Source: Gorillibacterium sp. (lineage in GTDB: Bacteria > Bacillota > Bacilli > Paenibacillales > NBRC-103111). From it: a stretch of 6,508 nt of DNA. A program made the position numbers and the translations under genes. The notes under the pieces were generated by a model that worked only from the letters and a program-made list of their open reading frames with translations, had not been told where the DNA came from and ran no database searches. The stretch is taken from the NCBI GenBank assembly GCA_014380705.1, contig JACMJI010000016.1:1-6508 (forward strand), in the 5' to 3' direction. Below, piece after piece: positions 5,654-6,508 of the stretch (positions are counted from its first letter, which is position 1; every line of letters begins with the position of its first letter).

Positions 5654-6400
5654 TCAGCCCTTCTCTCCGAAGATATATTCTTTAATGATTTTGGCTACTC
5701 CATCTTCATCATTCCTGCTCGTGATTACGTCTGCTGCTGCTTTAACACCTTCCTGAGCATTACCCATGGCTACACCTAGACCCACAGATTGGATCATCTT
5801 CAAATCATTCAAGCTATCACCCATAGCAATCACTTGATCCATACGAATACCAAGCAGGTTGCAAACCTCTTGAATACCACTCGCTTTACTTACCCCTTTA
5901 GGGTTGATCTCAATATTACATATATGGGAATTCGTAAGCTCATAATGTCCATAGTCTTCTACGAGCTTCTGGATCTTGAGAAGCAGCCCTGGTTCTTCCG
6001 TATAGAAGCCAAACTTGAGCCACTGTAGACTTTCTAGTTCATCCACCCAGCGCTCTTTGTTGAAAAGTCCTTCAACGGCATAGGCCCAATACCAAGTATC
6101 ATGCTGAAGGGCGAGGCTATGTAATTCTCTGATCCAATCCTTCTGCATCTCGTGTCGGGTTAACAGGACATTTGGCGATTCCCAAACCTCTCCACCATTA
6201 ACAGATATCATAGGAGAACGTAAACCCAGCTCCTCAACATAGGGCTCCACACTCTGAACCCCTCGCCCGGTAGCGAACATAACAGGGACCCCGTGCTCGA
6301 TAGCCCGGTGAATCCATTTTCGATTTTCCGGAGAGATCTTCTGCTCCTCATCCAGTAAAGTTCCATCCATGTCCAGCGCAACCAGCTTGTAAGGAAACAT
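5654..6400 (-). CDS. Cof-type HAD-IIB family phosphatase
   Basis: A 248-residue cytoplasmic phosphatase of the haloacid dehalogenase superfamily, subfamily IIB (Cof type). All catalytic motifs are present: motif I DMDGTLLD with nucleophile D10 and general acid D12; motif II threonine T44 in FATGR; motif III lysine K172 in NPKGVSKASG; motif IV GDSLND with D195 and D199 binding magnesium. The C2 cap spans roughly residues 80-165. Family members remove phosphate from sugar phosphates, flavin mononucleotide or pyridoxal phosphate; the substrate here is unknown. The ATG at 6400 follows GGGAGG by 5 nt; an in-frame upstream ATG (6424) lies before the ribosome-binding site and is rejected. First gene of the operon; its TGA stop is 2 nt from the proposed DUF456 start. 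Confidence 0.93.
   Translation of the reverse strand: MFPYKLVALDMDGTLLDEEQKISPENRKWIHRAIEHGVPVMFATGRGVQSVEPYVEELGLRSPMISVNGGEVWESPNVLLTRHEMQKDWIRELHSLALQHDTWYWAYAVEGLFNKERWVDELESLQWLKFGFYTEEPGLLLKIQKLVEDYGHYELTNSHICNIEINPKGVSKASGIQEVCNLLGIRMDQVIAMGDSLNDLKMIQSVGLGVAMGNAQEGVKAAADVITSRNDEDGVAKIIKEYIFGEKG
5658..5668 (-). promoter_or_regulatory. Ribosome-binding site supporting the DUF456 CTG start
   Basis: The minus strand reads GGAGAGAAGGG, then six bases (CTGACT), then CTG at 5651. The purine run lies in the last codons of the HAD gene (GGA GAG AAG GGC), so translation of the two genes is probably coupled. Confidence 0.5.
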
Positions 6401-6421
6401 TACAACCTCCCTATATGTTAT

Positions 6422-6465
6422 CAAGGATAACGAGCGGCGTCCTTATTGGACGGTACCGCTTCTTG
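6422..6465. repeat. Bulged stem-loop upstream of the HAD gene
   Basis: Five pairs (6438-6442 with 6448-6452) around a TTATT loop stack on five more (6433-6437 with 6456-6460), with a three-base bulge GTA at 6453-6455. CAAG (6422-6425) and CTTG (6462-6465) can extend the base. It starts about 10 nt upstream of the HAD ribosome-binding site, in the probable leader. The GGACGGTAC core recurs in the hairpin at 238-276, and the left arm (CAAGGATA, GGCGTCCTT) resembles the 94-bp elements. There is no strong T-run, so it is not a typical terminator. Confidence 0.55.
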
Positions 6466-6508
6466 AAAAGTTATTGACCGATCCTCTTGCCCGGAAGCAT
6501 ATAAGTCG

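Noticed and set aside
6401..6508. Known riboswitch or T-box in the HAD leader
   Set aside because: Only one bulged stem-loop is visible, with no T-box sequence and no recognisable riboswitch core; the leader also runs out of the window.

Overview
The window looks like a chromosomal segment from a spore-forming Bacillota of the Paenibacillus type. This rests on protein flavour (DUF456, a Cthe_2314-type HEPN protein, a YtpP-like thioredoxin, a SpoVB/YtgP-type flippase), strong GGGAGG ribosome-binding sites, use of TTG starts and moderate GC. It is an inference, since no rRNA or marker gene is present. All seven genes lie on the minus strand, so transcription runs from right to left.

Right block (about 4370-6480): a compact three-gene operon. 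A Cof-type HAD phosphatase (5654-6400) comes first, then a DUF456 membrane protein that appears to start at a CTG just after the HAD stop (5172-5651), then a ThuA-domain protein (4424-5152). It ends in a clear intrinsic terminator (4364-4397). A bulged stem-loop (6422-6465) lies in the presumed leader of the HAD gene.

Central intergenic region (4108-4423): two tandem copies of a 94-bp element (4175-4268 and 4269-4362), identical except for one base, each able to form two hairpins.

Left block (322-4107): a MurJ/SpoVB/YtgP-type flippase, a thioredoxin-like protein with a WCGDC active site and a TTG start, a DMT/EamA transporter, and a HEPN-domain protein with an intact RNxxxH motif. The last three are coupled with 3-7 nt gaps and are surely one operon. 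The flippase is 56 nt upstream with no visible terminator between, so it may be co-transcribed.

Gene-free left edge (1-321): a 51-bp-period tandem repeat, a third diverged copy of the 94-bp element (139-229), and a strong hairpin (238-276). The four-gene left block is therefore bracketed by direct copies of the same repeat family.

I see no complete mobile element, CRISPR array, tRNA or rRNA. The most unusual content is the stem-loop repeat family and the HEPN protein at the end of a transporter/thioredoxin operon. The seven proteins themselves belong to known families.
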